Translations under genes and position numbers: made by a program | Part shown: positions 7,257-15,771 of the stretch, one piece after another | How the letters are laid out: each line of letters begins with the position of its first letter | Position numbering within the stretch: position 1 is the stretch's first letter | The notes under the pieces: model-generated | What the model was told of the DNA's origin: nothing | The model's input: only the letters and a program-made list of their open reading frames with translations | Database searches by the model: none | Assembly (NCBI RefSeq): GCF_030929605.1 | Contig: NZ_JAVFVS010000005.1 | Coordinates: 496,001-560,000 of the forward strand | Length of the DNA: 64,000 nt | Direction: 5' to 3' | Source: Flavobacterium sp. LHD-80 | GTDB lineage: Bacteria; Bacteroidota; Bacteroidia; Flavobacteriales; Flavobacteriaceae

Positions 7257-8510
7257 TTATTGCACAATTTTTAAAATTTCTTTCTGTAATATTTCCAAAC
7301 TCTTAATTGAAGCTCTATCTATCACTTTTTCACGTGGTTGACCAAAGTTAAATTCTTCTACAATTATATCATCTGGAGTCGCCAAAGCTATAAAAACAGT
7401 GCCAATTTCGGCATCTGAGTCTCCTTTTGACGGTCCGGCGTTCCCGGTTGTTGCAATTGCATAGTCGGTTTTCAGCATCTCTTTCACACTCAAAGCCATA
7501 GCCGACGCAACTTGCGCACTTACAACCGAATATTGATCAATTAAATCTTGCGAAATCCCCAAAACATTGACCTTAGCTTCAGTTGCGTACGAAACGACAC
7601 TTCCTTTAAAATATTTTGACGAACCTTGCACAGAAGACAAAAGCGAAGCAATTCTTCCTCCTGTACAACTTTCTGCCGTAGAAATCGTTTTATTTTGCTT
7701 CGAAAGCAACTTGCCAATTACGGTTTCAATGGTTTCATTTTCTTCGTAACCTACTATTATATCATGAATTATAGCATCTAAAGATTGTACATTTTCTTCA
7801 ATTGCTTTTTCTAATTTTTCTTTATCACTTCCTCGTGCAGTCAAACGCAAACGCACTCTTCCCGGATTTGGCAAATAAGCCAATTTGATAAAATCAGGCA
7901 AATTATTTTCCCAATCTTCTATACGCTCCGCAACTAAACTTTCTCCTTGTCCATACGTCAAAATGGTTTTATGAATAATATATGGGCGTTCGTATTCGCG
8001 CACTATTTTCGGAATTATCTCTTCTTCGACTAAACATTTCATTTCGTACGGAACTCCAGGAAGCGATACAAATACTGTATTTTCTTTCTTCATCCACATT
8101 CCCGGCGCGGTTCCAACTTGATTATGAAGTACCGTACAAGTTGACGGCACCAATGCCTGGTCTTTGTTCAGCTGTGAAATTGGTCTTTTATAAAAACCCT
8201 CGATCAACTGTGTGACATGAGCCAAAACTTTGGAATCAACAACCAGTTCATCATCAAAATATTCACAGAATGTTTTTTTTGTAACATCGTCCTTTGTCGG
8301 ACCTAAACCGCCTGTTACAATAACAATATCAACTTTATTCTGCAGCTGGGTAAACGTATCTAAAATATGTTTTTTATCATCACTAATCGAAATCATTTCG
8401 ACAACTTCAACTCCAATTCGGTCTAGTGATTTTGCAATAAAACCAGAGTTTGTATCAATAATTTGACCTATTAAAATTTCGTCTCCAATAGTTATAATGG
8501 TTGCTTTCAT
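7257..8510 (-). CDS. cinA: CinA-like protein (nicotinamide-nucleotide amidohydrolase with MoCF-like domain)
   Basis: This 417-aa two-domain protein follows the full CinA plan. The N-terminal domain (about 1-170) resembles the molybdopterin-binding fold: [18 protein letters not shown], then [11 protein letters not shown]. The C-terminal domain (about 255-415) carries [15 protein letters not shown] and [11 protein letters not shown]...IGTVFIAL, which in homologues deamidates NMN to NaMN for pyridine-nucleotide recycling. Both domains look intact. The ATG at 8510 gives the canonical N-terminus; a TACATTTG at 8512-8519 would leave almost no leader. It is separated from the Hpt gene by a repeat-rich gap. 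Confidence 0.93.
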   Translation of the reverse strand: MKATIITIGDEILIGQIIDTNSGFIAKSLDRIGVEVVEMISISDDKKHILDTFTQLQNKVDIVIVTGGLGPTKDDVTKKTFCEYFDDELVVDSKVLAHVTQLIEGFYKRPISQLNKDQALVPSTCTVLHNQVGTAPGMWMKKENTVFVSLPGVPYEMKCLVEEEIIPKIVREYERPYIIHKTILTYGQGESLVAERIEDWENNLPDFIKLAYLPNPGRVRLRLTARGSDKEKLEKAIEENVQSLDAIIHDIIVGYEENETIETVIGKLLSKQNKTISTAESCTGGRIASLLSSVQGSSKYFKGSVVSYATEAKVNVLGISQDLIDQYSVVSAQVASAMALSVKEMLKTDYAIATTGNAGPSKGDSDAEIGTVFIALATPDDIIVEEFNFGQPREKVIDRASIKSLEILQKEILKIVQ

Positions 8511-8573
8511 TCAAATGTATTTATTTGCTTAAGTAATTGTAAGCCATTAACCGAAAGTAGGTTGTTGTGTTCC

Positions 8574-8676
8574 GAGGTGCGTGAGGGGTAGAAACGGCAT
8601 CCTTTTGTGACAAATGTCAAATGCTCGTTAAATGATTTTTCTGGAACAAAAGATATAGTGAATAACCCGACCCCAT
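8574..8676 (+). ncRNA. Flavo-1-like structured element, copy 2 (diverged)
   Basis: Read on the plus strand it shows gaggggtagaaacggcatcc then ttttgtgacaa, a variable stretch, and ggaacaaaagatatagtgaa with taacccgacccc. The order GGCATCCTTTT ... AAAAGATATAG matches the copy at 3262-3347. The ends differ: gaggggtag here and taacccgac in place of agcaggaaatagctcc. It is antisense to both flanking genes (cinA and the Hpt gene). Whether it is a working RNA is unknown. Confidence 0.4.
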
Positions 8677-8706
8677 TTTTGCCCTGATTTTTAAAAGGGC
8701 AAAAAT
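8675..8706. other. 11-bp perfect hairpin (atttttgccct / agggcaaaaat)
   Basis: A perfect inverted repeat with a 10-nt loop sits 18 nt beyond the stop of the Hpt gene. It has no long T-tract but could end that gene's transcript on the minus strand. Confidence 0.45.
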
Positions 8707-8723
8707 GCGGTCACGCCATAATT

Positions 8724-9068
8724 TTACAAATCAAAATCTTTTTTGATCTCTTTTATCGCTTCTTTTACTTGTATTTTAATACTCTTAAAAGTTTCGATAA
8801 TATCTTTTTTCTTGCCTTCTGCCTTAGTCCATGCTTCAACTTGCAGAATTTCCTCAAAAGCAACATTCAAGCCCATTAAGTCCAATGTAGGCTTTATTTT
8901 GTGCGCATAGGAATAGGCATACTTATGATCCTTTTTCTTAATTCCTTCTTTGATTTGTTTTAAATCTTCAGGAACTTCAGTAACAAATAATTTAAGAATT
9001 TCGTTTACAAATTCTGGATCATTATCTGAAAGCGCATATACTTTCGAAAGGTTGTACTTTAAAGCCAT
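8724..9068 (-). CDS. Hpt-domain phosphotransfer protein
   Basis: A 114-aa protein that is a single Hpt four-helix domain. The phosphorylatable histidine is His56 in SYAHKIKPTLDLMGL. It would shuttle phosphate between a hybrid sensor kinase and a response regulator, none of which is in this window. The C-terminal helix is lysine/glutamate-rich (KEAIKEIKKDFDL). Its start codon overlaps the stop of the FAH-family gene by one base, so the two are co-translated, although no functional link is apparent. Confidence 0.88.
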   Translation of the reverse strand: MALKYNLSKVYALSDNDPEFVNEILKLFVTEVPEDLKQIKEGIKKKDHKYAYSYAHKIKPTLDLMGLNVAFEEILQVEAWTKAEGKKKDIIETFKSIKIQVKEAIKEIKKDFDL

Positions 9069-9679
9069 TATTTTACTTGTATTCTGAATAATTTTTTATC
9101 TTCTAAAAATCCTTCTAAAACATCATTGGGTTTTACAGCAGCTACACCTTCAGGAGTTCCTGTAAAAATAATATCGCCAATTTTCAGTGTAAAAAACTGA
9201 GAAACATAAGATACAAGCTCATCAATTTTCCACAACATCAAACCGGTATTTCCTTTTTGAACTGTTTTAGAATTGTTTGTTAACTCAAAAGTAAGATTTT
9301 CCATAGAAACGAAATCACTTTTTGGTAAAAAATCTCCAATGACAGCCGAACCGTCAAATGCTTTTGCTTTTTCCCAAGGCAATCCTTTTGCTTTTAATTT
9401 ATCTTGTAAATCTCTGGCAGTAAAATCGATACCAACACTAATTTCATCATAATACTTATGCGCAAATTTAGGTTCGATATACTTTCCTACTTTATTAATT
9501 TTAACAATTATCTCAATTTCGTGATGAATTTCCTCAGAAAATTCTGGAATTACAAAAGGATGCTGCTTCAACAAAACTGCCGAATCCGGTTTCATAAAAA
9601 CCACAGGTTCTGCCGGGCGCTCATTTTTTAATTCCGCAATATGATTGGTATAATTTCTACCGATACAGATTATCTTCAT
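9068..9679 (-). CDS. Fumarylacetoacetate hydrolase family protein (acylpyruvase-like)
   Basis: This 203-aa protein has the compact FAH C-terminal fold: KIICIGRNYTNHIAEL at the start, metal ligands E54 and E56 (HHEIEIIV) and D85 (GIDFTARD), then KAFDGSAVIGDF and GDIIFTGTPEGV. Small members of this type (FAHD1/YcgM) hydrolyse acylpyruvates or decarboxylate oxaloacetate. The actual substrate cannot be told from sequence. It is the first gene of a pair with the Hpt gene; a TTCAG-type hairpin array lies immediately upstream. Confidence 0.88.
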   Translation of the reverse strand: MKIICIGRNYTNHIAELKNERPAEPVVFMKPDSAVLLKQHPFVIPEFSEEIHHEIEIIVKINKVGKYIEPKFAHKYYDEISVGIDFTARDLQDKLKAKGLPWEKAKAFDGSAVIGDFLPKSDFVSMENLTFELTNNSKTVQKGNTGLMLWKIDELVSYVSQFFTLKIGDIIFTGTPEGVAAVKPNDVLEGFLEDKKLFRIQVK

Positions 9680-9688
9680 TCTTCTTAA

Positions 9689-9767
9689 GTGTTCAGTAAT
9701 CAGTTTTTAGTGTTCAGCAAACTTAGCACTCAAAAATACTGAACACTAAAAACTGAACACTGAATAC
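9689..9767. repeat. TTCAG heptad array forming a 29-nt-arm hairpin
   Basis: The left arm (9689-9717) is four seven-base words (tgttcag, taatcag, tttttag, tgttcag). The right arm (9739-9767) is its reverse complement with 3 mismatches; the inner 17 nt (9701-9717 and 9739-9755) are perfect. It fills the gap between the exonuclease and FAH genes on the same strand and may act as a terminator of the exonuclease transcript. Confidence 0.75.
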
Positions 9768-9768
9768 T

Positions 9769-10539
9769 TTATTTCGTGTTTAATTTTCTTAATTTAATCC
9801 CTGTCAAAACTTTCTTGGTATACAAAGGAAAATCAGCATTTTGAATCCAGCTGAAATATCCAGGCTCTGTTTCTAAAATTTTCTCCACTTTTGCTCCTTT
9901 ATGTTTTCCGAAAGTAAATATCTCCTCATCATCTTTATCAAAAGCAATCATTCCGGCAAAATCAGCAATTTTTTTACGGGTTGTGAATTCAGATAATGAT
10001 TTCATATCATTTTCCAATTCAGGATAACGATCTAATTGTGCTTTTAAAATTTCGTAAGTTGCCATGGTGTCTGCCTCTGCCGAGTGCGCGTTTTCAAGAC
10101 TTTTTCCGCAATAGAATTTTAGCGCTGCACTTAAAGTACGTTCTTCCATTTTATGGAAAATCGTCTGAACGTCTACAGAAACTTTGTTTTTCATATCAAA
10201 ATCAACTCCAGCGCGAAGCAATTCTTCTGCTAAAAGCGGAATATCAAAACGATCTGAGTTGAAACCTCCCAAATCACTATCTTTTATCATATTATAAACA
10301 AGCGGCGCTAATTCAGCAAAAGTAGGTTCGTTTGCCACTTTTTCATCAGTTATTCCGTGAACAGCCGTTGTTTGAGGAGGAATTGGAATAGTTGGATTTA
10401 CCAGCCAAGTTTTACTTTCTTTATTTCCGTTTGGAAAAACTTTAAAAATTGAAATTTCCACGATCCGATCTTTACCAATGTCAATTCCAGTTGTTTCAAG
10501 ATCAAAAAAGCAAATTGGTTTGTTTAGTTTTAATTCCAT
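9769..10539 (-). CDS. DnaQ-like 3'-5' exonuclease with C-terminal DUF3820-type domain
   Basis: This 256-aa protein has a DEDDh exonuclease domain at residues 1-170: D13-L-E15 (FFDLETTGID), the Exo II segment GGFNSDRFD (D99), and the Exo III H152-SAEA-D157. After a linker, the C-terminal part FTFGKHKGAKVEKILETEPG with YFSWIQNADF matches the DUF3820 'putative quorum-sensing-regulated virulence factor' module. The fusion is common in Bacteroidota. Lack of a polymerase domain or UvrC-like part suggests a proofreading or repair exonuclease acting alone. A -7 element lies at 10559. Confidence 0.88.
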   Translation of the reverse strand: MELKLNKPICFFDLETTGIDIGKDRIVEISIFKVFPNGNKESKTWLVNPTIPIPPQTTAVHGITDEKVANEPTFAELAPLVYNMIKDSDLGGFNSDRFDIPLLAEELLRAGVDFDMKNKVSVDVQTIFHKMEERTLSAALKFYCGKSLENAHSAEADTMATYEILKAQLDRYPELENDMKSLSEFTTRKKIADFAGMIAFDKDDEEIFTFGKHKGAKVEKILETEPGYFSWIQNADFPLYTKKVLTGIKLRKLNTK

Positions 10540-10558
10540 TTTAATTTTTATAAGATTA

Positions 10559-10566
10559 CAAATGTA
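10559..10566 (-). promoter_or_regulatory. -7 element for the exonuclease gene (TACATTTG on minus strand)
   Basis: The plus-strand caaatgta reads TACATTTG on the minus strand, 19 nt before the ATG at 10539. Confidence 0.5.
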
Positions 10567-10703
10567 ATTTTAAAAGCCGAATTTTCCGCCCCTATTTTTA
10601 TTTTTTTGCCCACAAAAGGGCTATTTTATAAATTTTAACTTTCAAAAATAACGATAATCAACAATTCAAAAAATCTCATCTTACTATTTCTCTGCTAATA
10701 AAA

Positions 10704-10732
10704 AACCCGGAAAATAAAATATTTTCCGGGTT
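10704..10732 (-). terminator. Intrinsic terminator of the E2 gene
   Basis: A 12-bp perfect stem (aacccggaaaat / attttccgggtt) with a 5-nt loop and an adjoining A-tract (T-tract on the minus strand), 22 nt beyond the E2 stop codon. Confidence 0.85.
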
Positions 10733-10753
10733 CTAAATTTATTTATGAATTGA

Positions 10754-12079
10754 TTAGAAATCTCTATCTACATCAAAAGCTTCTAAATATTCTGCTACTC
10801 TTTTTACGAAACTTCCACCTAATGCACCATCTACAACTCTATGATCATAAGAGTGCGATAAGAACATTTTTTGACGAATTCCGATGAAATCACCTTCTGG
10901 AGTTTCAATAACAGCTGGCACTTTACGAATTGCACCAAGTGCTAAAATTCCAACCTGTGGCTGATTGATAATTGGAGTTCCAAAAACACTTCCAAAAGTC
11001 CCCACGTTGGTAACCGTGTAAGTTCCACCTTGTGTATCATCTGGTTTTAATTTTCCAGCTTTAGCACGGTTTCCTAAGTCGTTAACCGCTTTTGCCATTC
11101 CAACTAGATTTAACTGATCTGCATTTTTAATTACAGGAACAATTAAATTTCCGTTTGGCAAAGCTGCCGCCATTCCTAAATTGATATTTTTCTTTTTGAT
11201 GATATAATCGCCATCAACAGAAATATTCATTCCAGGAAAATCTTTCAAAGCTTTTGCAACTGCTTCCATCATAATTGGCGTAAAAGTCAGCTTCTCGCCT
11301 TCTCTTTTTTCAAAAGCTGTTTTAACTTTATCTCTCCATTTTACAATGTTGGTTACGTCAACTTCAATAAACGACTGAACGTGTGCCGAAGTTTGTACAG
11401 AAGCCACCATGTAACCTGAAATCAGTTTACGCATTCTGTCCATTTCAATAATTTCGTCACCTCCATTTACCGAAACAGGAACCGCCTGCTGGCTTTTTTG
11501 AACTGCTGGCTCCACTACTTTCGGAGCTTCAACAGTTTTTGGAGTTTCAGCAACTTTTACCGTTACAGCGCCAGATTTGCGATCTTCAATATATTTTAAA
11601 ATATCTTCTTTTGTTACGCGTCCGTCTTTTCCTGAACCTTGAATACTGTTTAGTTCAGCAACAGAAACACCTTCTTCTTTTGCAATATTTTTCACTAATG
11701 GCGAAAAGAATTTATCCGATGATGTAAAATCTTGAGGAGCAGTTACCGTTTCTTTTACCGCTTCAATTGTTTTTTCAATTTCCGCCGCAGCTGCAGGAAT
11801 TACTGTTTCTTCAGTTTTTGTTTCAGCTGGAGCATCACCTTCTGTTTCAATAATCGCAATAGTTTGTCCTACTTGAACTAAATCATCTTTACCAAATAAT
11901 TGTTCAATTAAAACTCCTGATACCTCGCTTGGCACTTCACTGTCAACTTTATCAGTCGCAATTTCCAGTACAGCTTCATCAGCTTCAATTCTGTCTCCAA
12001 CTTCTTTCAACCAGTTTGTAATAGTTGCTTCAGCGACACTTTCTCCCATTTTAGGAAGTTTTAATTCAAATCTTGCCAT
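10754..12079 (-). CDS. 2-oxoacid dehydrogenase complex E2 (dihydrolipoyl acyltransferase)
   Basis: This 441-aa protein shows the full E2 plan: one lipoyl domain (1-80) with the lipoyl-lysine in ATDKVDSE (K44), an alanine/glutamate-rich linker, a peripheral subunit-binding domain (about 124-164, FFSPLVKNIAKEEG...GKDGRVTKEDILKYI), a second proline/valine-rich linker, and the catalytic domain ending SHSYDHRVVDGALGGSF (His413, Asp417). It moves acyl groups from E1 to CoA. A single lipoyl domain and overall similarity favour a branched-chain or 2-oxoglutarate type. E1 and E3 genes are not adjacent, so the complex cannot be fixed from context. Confidence 0.93.
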   Translation of the reverse strand: MARFELKLPKMGESVAEATITNWLKEVGDRIEADEAVLEIATDKVDSEVPSEVSGVLIEQLFGKDDLVQVGQTIAIIETEGDAPAETKTEETVIPAAAAEIEKTIEAVKETVTAPQDFTSSDKFFSPLVKNIAKEEGVSVAELNSIQGSGKDGRVTKEDILKYIEDRKSGAVTVKVAETPKTVEAPKVVEPAVQKSQQAVPVSVNGGDEIIEMDRMRKLISGYMVASVQTSAHVQSFIEVDVTNIVKWRDKVKTAFEKREGEKLTFTPIMMEAVAKALKDFPGMNISVDGDYIIKKKNINLGMAAALPNGNLIVPVIKNADQLNLVGMAKAVNDLGNRAKAGKLKPDDTQGGTYTVTNVGTFGSVFGTPIINQPQVGILALGAIRKVPAVIETPEGDFIGIRQKMFLSHSYDHRVVDGALGGSFVKRVAEYLEAFDVDRDF

Positions 12080-12163
12080 ATTGTTAACCTCAAGGGTGAT
12101 TTTGATTTTCAGATTGCGAAATTACCGAATTTTTTAAATATAAATTACATTTAATATAATTTT

Positions 12164-13327
12164 TTACTCAATTTTTACAATTTGCCCCCTGTCATTTCGA
12201 GAATTGCTTCCAATAATAAAATTTGTGTTTTTGGGGAAAATCTTAAAAGTAACGTTCTTATCTTTAAGAGTTTCTATGATTTTGATACATTTTTTGAATG
12301 AAACGTACTGATTATCTAAAATAATCTCAACCTTTTTACCCTTAAAAACGTGGCACGAATTTACCATTTTTTCTTTTTTGAAATCTAAAAACTCTACTTT
12401 ATTTTTTAGAATTGCAGGTAATTTTTCAGACAAAATAGTATTTGAAGAATAAAAAATATACTTTTCTGGCAAAAGATTTCGCTTTGGTTTTCCTTGAAAC
12501 ATTTTAACAAAAGCAAAAAACCAAATTCCTATTTGGATAAAAGCACTAAAAAAGAATGATTTCTGAAAATGCTTTTGATACAAGAAGTTCATTGCCTCTT
12601 GAAAGCGCTTCATATATTTTTCATCCTTTACAGTACTTTCTCCTTTATAATGCAAAACTGTCGTTTCATGAAAATAATAATTTGACTTTTGCATTTGCAA
12701 CGCGCGATACGACAAATCAATATCATCAGCATACATAAAACAATTTTCATCAAATCCTTTTAAATCTAAATAAAGTCCATGTTTCATAAACATAAAAGCA
12801 CCAACTAAAATTTCAACTTTTCCTGTTTGATTTTCACTCAAATGTTGTGCATAATACTGGTTGAAAATTTTCCATTTCGGAAAGATTTTATACAACGCTA
12901 AAACTTTAGTAAAGGCAACCCAAGGTGTTGGAATGCCACGTTTGCTTTCGGGCAGAAAATTTCCAGTTCCGTCAATTAATTTACAGCCAATAATTCCAAG
13001 GTCTATTTTTTCTTCGGCGAAAGCCAAAATCTTAGTAAAAGTATCTTCGGCTACAACTGTATCAGGATTCAAAATACAGATATATTTTCCTTTTGCTTCT
13101 TTAAAGCCAATATTATTTCCTTTAGGAAATCCAAAATTCACTTTGTTTTGGATCAGTTTGACAGAAGGAAATCGTTCCTTCATCATCAAACAGGAATCAT
13201 CATTTGAATTATTATCAACAACAATAATTTCAGCATCCAACATAGCGATTGCTTCCTGAACACTTAAAACGCATTGTTCCAGAAAGTATCTTACATTATA
13301 ATTAAGAATTATTACCGATAATTGCAT
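12164..13327 (-). CDS. Family 2 glycosyltransferase (rhamnosyltransferase-like) with extra C-terminal domain
   Basis: A 387-aa protein whose first 230 residues are a GT-A fold: LSVIILNYNVRYFLEQCV, IIVVDNNSNDDS, GFPKGNNIGFKEAKGKYICILNPDT (DxD-like) and FDENCFMYADDIDLSYR. This is the WbbL-like subgroup acting on lipid-linked or cell-surface glycans. After a short hydrophobic segment (about 255-275) comes a roughly 100-residue tail (KVEIILDNQYVSFKKCI... NFIIGSNSRNDRGQI) that looks like a small alpha/beta domain. It lies away from the capsule locus and is followed by an Omp85-type gene upstream on the same strand. Confidence 0.88.
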   Translation of the reverse strand: MQLSVIILNYNVRYFLEQCVLSVQEAIAMLDAEIIVVDNNSNDDSCLMMKERFPSVKLIQNKVNFGFPKGNNIGFKEAKGKYICILNPDTVVAEDTFTKILAFAEEKIDLGIIGCKLIDGTGNFLPESKRGIPTPWVAFTKVLALYKIFPKWKIFNQYYAQHLSENQTGKVEILVGAFMFMKHGLYLDLKGFDENCFMYADDIDLSYRALQMQKSNYYFHETTVLHYKGESTVKDEKYMKRFQEAMNFLYQKHFQKSFFFSAFIQIGIWFFAFVKMFQGKPKRNLLPEKYIFYSSNTILSEKLPAILKNKVEFLDFKKEKMVNSCHVFKGKKVEIILDNQYVSFKKCIKIIETLKDKNVTFKIFPKNTNFIIGSNSRNDRGQIVKIE

Positions 13328-13357
13328 GAATTTTTGGACTGATGATTTTTGGGGAAG

Positions 13358-14542
13358 TTAGAAATTTTCTGTTAAACCCAATCGTAAAGACCAATCGTTT
13401 TTACTTATTCCGTAATCCAAGGCTAAATTACTGTTGTTTTTTTTGTTCCATTTAATTCGGACTCCAGTACCAACGGCAGGATGCCATTTATCAAATTGAT
13501 ACGTATCCAATTTTGAAACCGATGAAATATTAGCAAAAAATACAGCGCCAAAAAATCCATTTCTGGTTATATCCGTTCTATATTCGGTTTCAAAATAAAT
13601 CAAAGCATTACTTCGATATCTGTTTTTTGTAAAACCTCGTCCTGTTTTTCCGTCGCGATCCCAGCCAATACTCGGCAAATCAAGATAATGAGGTTTTCCG
13701 CCAAAAGTCGACCAATAAAACGCCCTCGAAGCCCAAACTCGGTGTTTAGTTTTACTAAAAGAATGATATTTTCGTGCATCAAAATACAACGACTGCCATT
13801 TATCTCCGTTGACACCGCTTGTATTTATTCGCAAATCGGCTTCAATATACATTCCTTCTTCGGGATTCACTATGTTTTTTCTGGAATCATAAAGACCCTG
13901 AAAAGCAAATCCGAACGAAGTTTCATCTGAAAAATCTCCGTCCATATATTTAACATAGTCAGTCTCCCCATCAATATTTGACTCTTCAGAAATATTAGTA
14001 TAGTTGTCATAAAGAAAACCCATTCCTAATCGATAATTTCCAACCACTTTACGTGTAATGAATTGATAAAAACGCCACTGTTTATAGTCTAAGGTTGACA
14101 TTTCTTCTTTGGAATTATTATCTCCTAGCCCATACGTGAGCTGCGGATAAATCATGTAACGGTAATCACCAATAAAATTCCACTTATTGTCTTTTGTATA
14201 AATATAAGATTGTATAGGAAAAACGTATTGATTGCTAAAACTAAAATAAGGAGAAAAAGAAACCTGTGACATATTTGTCGTTTCATGATCTTCGCCTAAA
14301 TAAAATGTAGTCAGAAAAGAGACAACGAGTCCATTTGAATTGTTTGCCCCGACTGGTACAGGCAATAAGGAAAAAGCCAGCTTTCGATCTTTGCGTACGG
14401 CTATTGAATCATTTTTTTTAAATATTTTATAAACAACATCCAAAATATCTTGGCTTTCCACAGCAGTACTATCATTTTGTGAATAACAAAATGGCGAAAT
14501 AAAAATTACAAACAAGATAAATTTTATTTTTAAACTACTCAT
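13358..14542 (-). CDS. Omp85/BamA-family outer-membrane beta-barrel protein without POTRA domains
   Basis: A 394-aa protein with a signal peptide (FVIFISPFCYSQ). Almost the whole mature protein is beta-barrel, with the late conserved motifs of the D15/surface-antigen family: GRGFTKNRYRSNALIYFETEYR near residues 292-313, and a barrel end LRLGLTENF with terminal aromatic Phe. There is no room for POTRA repeats, so it resembles the short 'BamA/TamA family' proteins of Bacteroidota whose role (outer-membrane insertion, transport or lipase anchoring) is unknown. A -7 element (14570-14577) lies upstream. Confidence 0.82.
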   Translation of the reverse strand: MSSLKIKFILFVIFISPFCYSQNDSTAVESQDILDVVYKIFKKNDSIAVRKDRKLAFSLLPVPVGANNSNGLVVSFLTTFYLGEDHETTNMSQVSFSPYFSFSNQYVFPIQSYIYTKDNKWNFIGDYRYMIYPQLTYGLGDNNSKEEMSTLDYKQWRFYQFITRKVVGNYRLGMGFLYDNYTNISEESNIDGETDYVKYMDGDFSDETSFGFAFQGLYDSRKNIVNPEEGMYIEADLRINTSGVNGDKWQSLYFDARKYHSFSKTKHRVWASRAFYWSTFGGKPHYLDLPSIGWDRDGKTGRGFTKNRYRSNALIYFETEYRTDITRNGFFGAVFFANISSVSKLDTYQFDKWHPAVGTGVRIKWNKKNNSNLALDYGISKNDWSLRLGLTENF

Positions 14543-14569
14543 TAAAAAGACTTTAAAAATGTATTCTTA

Positions 14570-14577
14570 CAAATTTA
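14570..14577 (-). promoter_or_regulatory. -7 element of the Omp85-type gene (TAAATTTG on minus strand)
   Basis: The plus-strand caaattta reads TAAATTTG on the minus strand, 27 nt upstream of the ATG at 14542; divergent from the element at 14648. Confidence 0.4.
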
Positions 14578-14647
14578 AAATTTTATTGAGACAATAACAT
14601 TATTTTAAAAAGATTTACTGAGAGAAAACTAAATACGTCAGAAAAAG

Positions 14648-14655
14648 TATCTTTG
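14648..14655 (+). promoter_or_regulatory. -7 element for the secreted-protein pair (TATCTTTG)
   Basis: TATCTTTG fits TANNTTTG and lies 31 nt before the ATG at 14687. Confidence 0.5.
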
Positions 14656-14686
14656 AAAGAATGAATACTTATTTCAAAAACAAATA

Positions 14687-15262
14687 ATGATTATGATTCG
14701 TCCTGCTTTGATCTGTGCTGTAATTTTTCTTTTCACTTCAAGTTTTGAAAATAAAATTGAGGTCGAATCAATAGAACTTGTTAAATCAAATACTTGGTTT
14801 ATTGCGGGACCAACTAAAGAAGATCAGCGAATTATAAATGCTATCCGCCAAAAAGAAAACATTGTACGTGTTACGGCTAAGGAATTTCCAATTGGAGAAA
14901 TTGAATTGAATGTTACTATAAATCCGTCAGAAACTAATGATGGAATTCCGAAAAACCTATCTGAGACTTCTGGTTTTGTGACCATTATATACAAATCAAC
15001 TCAGTTAATAAAACTGCAGGCACGCGAAGGAAACTCTGAAGGAACAGGTTGTGTACATGGAGGCTCGCACCCTATGGCCGATTTACCTGCATCTCCTAAA
15101 AATTTTACCACTTTAAAGATTCCGTGGAAAAACTTCAAACAAGACGGACTAGCTGACGGAAAACTTTTGAATATCCACAATTTGTGTAAATTCAATTTTG
15201 TGAATTACAAACCAGTTTCTGGAGCTCTATTGGAAATAAAATCTGTTACAATTCAAAACTAA
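14687..15262 (+). CDS. Exported hypothetical protein, possibly jelly-roll/CBM-like
   Basis: This 191-aa protein has an N-terminal hydrophobic segment (LICAVIFLFTSSF) that reads as a signal peptide. The mature part is strand-rich. The last third (TTLKIPWKNFKQDGL, LLNIHNLCKFNFVNYKPV, ALLEIKSVTIQN) resembles the ending of jelly-roll modules such as CBM11/CIA30. I do not recognise a named family. ATGs at 14687 and 14693 are both possible starts. The next gene follows after 4 nt, so the two form an operon of secreted proteins. Confidence 0.55.
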   Translation: MIMIRPALICAVIFLFTSSFENKIEVESIELVKSNTWFIAGPTKEDQRIINAIRQKENIVRVTAKEFPIGEIELNVTINPSETNDGIPKNLSETSGFVTIIYKSTQLIKLQAREGNSEGTGCVHGGSHPMADLPASPKNFTTLKIPWKNFKQDGLADGKLLNIHNLCKFNFVNYKPVSGALLEIKSVTIQN

Positions 15263-15266
15263 AAAT

Positions 15267-15668
15267 ATGAAATCAAGACTTTTCATTTTGCTTTTAATTA
15301 CTTCTTTCTTTTTTAATTTCGGCTATAGCCAAAAGAAATCAGCCACTTCAAAAATTGATATTAACGGCGTTTGGGCAGATATAAATTCTGGTGTTGAGAA
15401 TGCAGTTGCCATAATCTCAGAAAAAAATGGAGAAGTCATTTTCTCTCATTACTTAGAATGGAAAGGACAAAAATTTGTCGAAAGCGGAAAGGGAAAACGA
15501 ATCGGCAATACAATTACATACACAGTAAATGTGACTTTGCCAATTGATGGCTGGGCAACCGCTGGAACTCATACTTTAATTTTATCTGAAGATGGAAATA
15601 CTCTAGAAGGAACTTTTCAAGATAATAAAAATCGAAATGGGCCAATCGCGTTTAAACGAGTTAGGTGA
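15267..15668 (+). CDS. Secreted hypothetical protein, lipocalin-like beta fold
   Basis: A 133-aa protein with a clear signal peptide (LFILLLITSFFFNFGYSQ). The mature protein reads INGVWADINSGVENAVAIIS, YLEWKGQKFVESGKGKRIGN, HTLILSEDGNTLEGTF and ends GPIAFKRVR. This is the usual pattern of small beta-barrels in which a wild-type strand carries 'L..dgntl.G.f'. No specific function is known. It lies 4 nt after the preceding secreted-protein gene. A heptad hairpin array follows and separates it from the convergent acyltransferase gene. Confidence 0.6.
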   Translation: MKSRLFILLLITSFFFNFGYSQKKSATSKIDINGVWADINSGVENAVAIISEKNGEVIFSHYLEWKGQKFVESGKGKRIGNTITYTVNVTLPIDGWATAGTHTLILSEDGNTLEGTFQDNKNRNGPIAFKRVR

Positions 15669-15673
15669 TTTTT

Positions 15674-15763
15674 GTTTCAAGTTTGAGGTTTCAAGTTTGA
15701 GGTTTCAGGTTTCAAGTTCACTCTACACGTATAACTTGAAACCTGAAACTTGAAACCTGAAAT
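15674..15763. repeat. GTTTCAA/GTTTGAG heptad array with inverted half
   Basis: From 15674 seven-base words alternate (gtttcaa, gtttgag, gtttcaa, gtttgag, gtttcag, gtttcaa). From 15734 their complements follow, and 30-nt arms pair with 3 mismatches across a short loop. It sits between two convergent genes and can serve as a terminator for both. Confidence 0.75.
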
Positions 15764-15771
15764 TTTTCTCT

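Noticed and set aside
12861..13259. 132-codon plus-strand frame
   Set aside because: Antisense to the GT2 catalytic domain, which carries all motifs.
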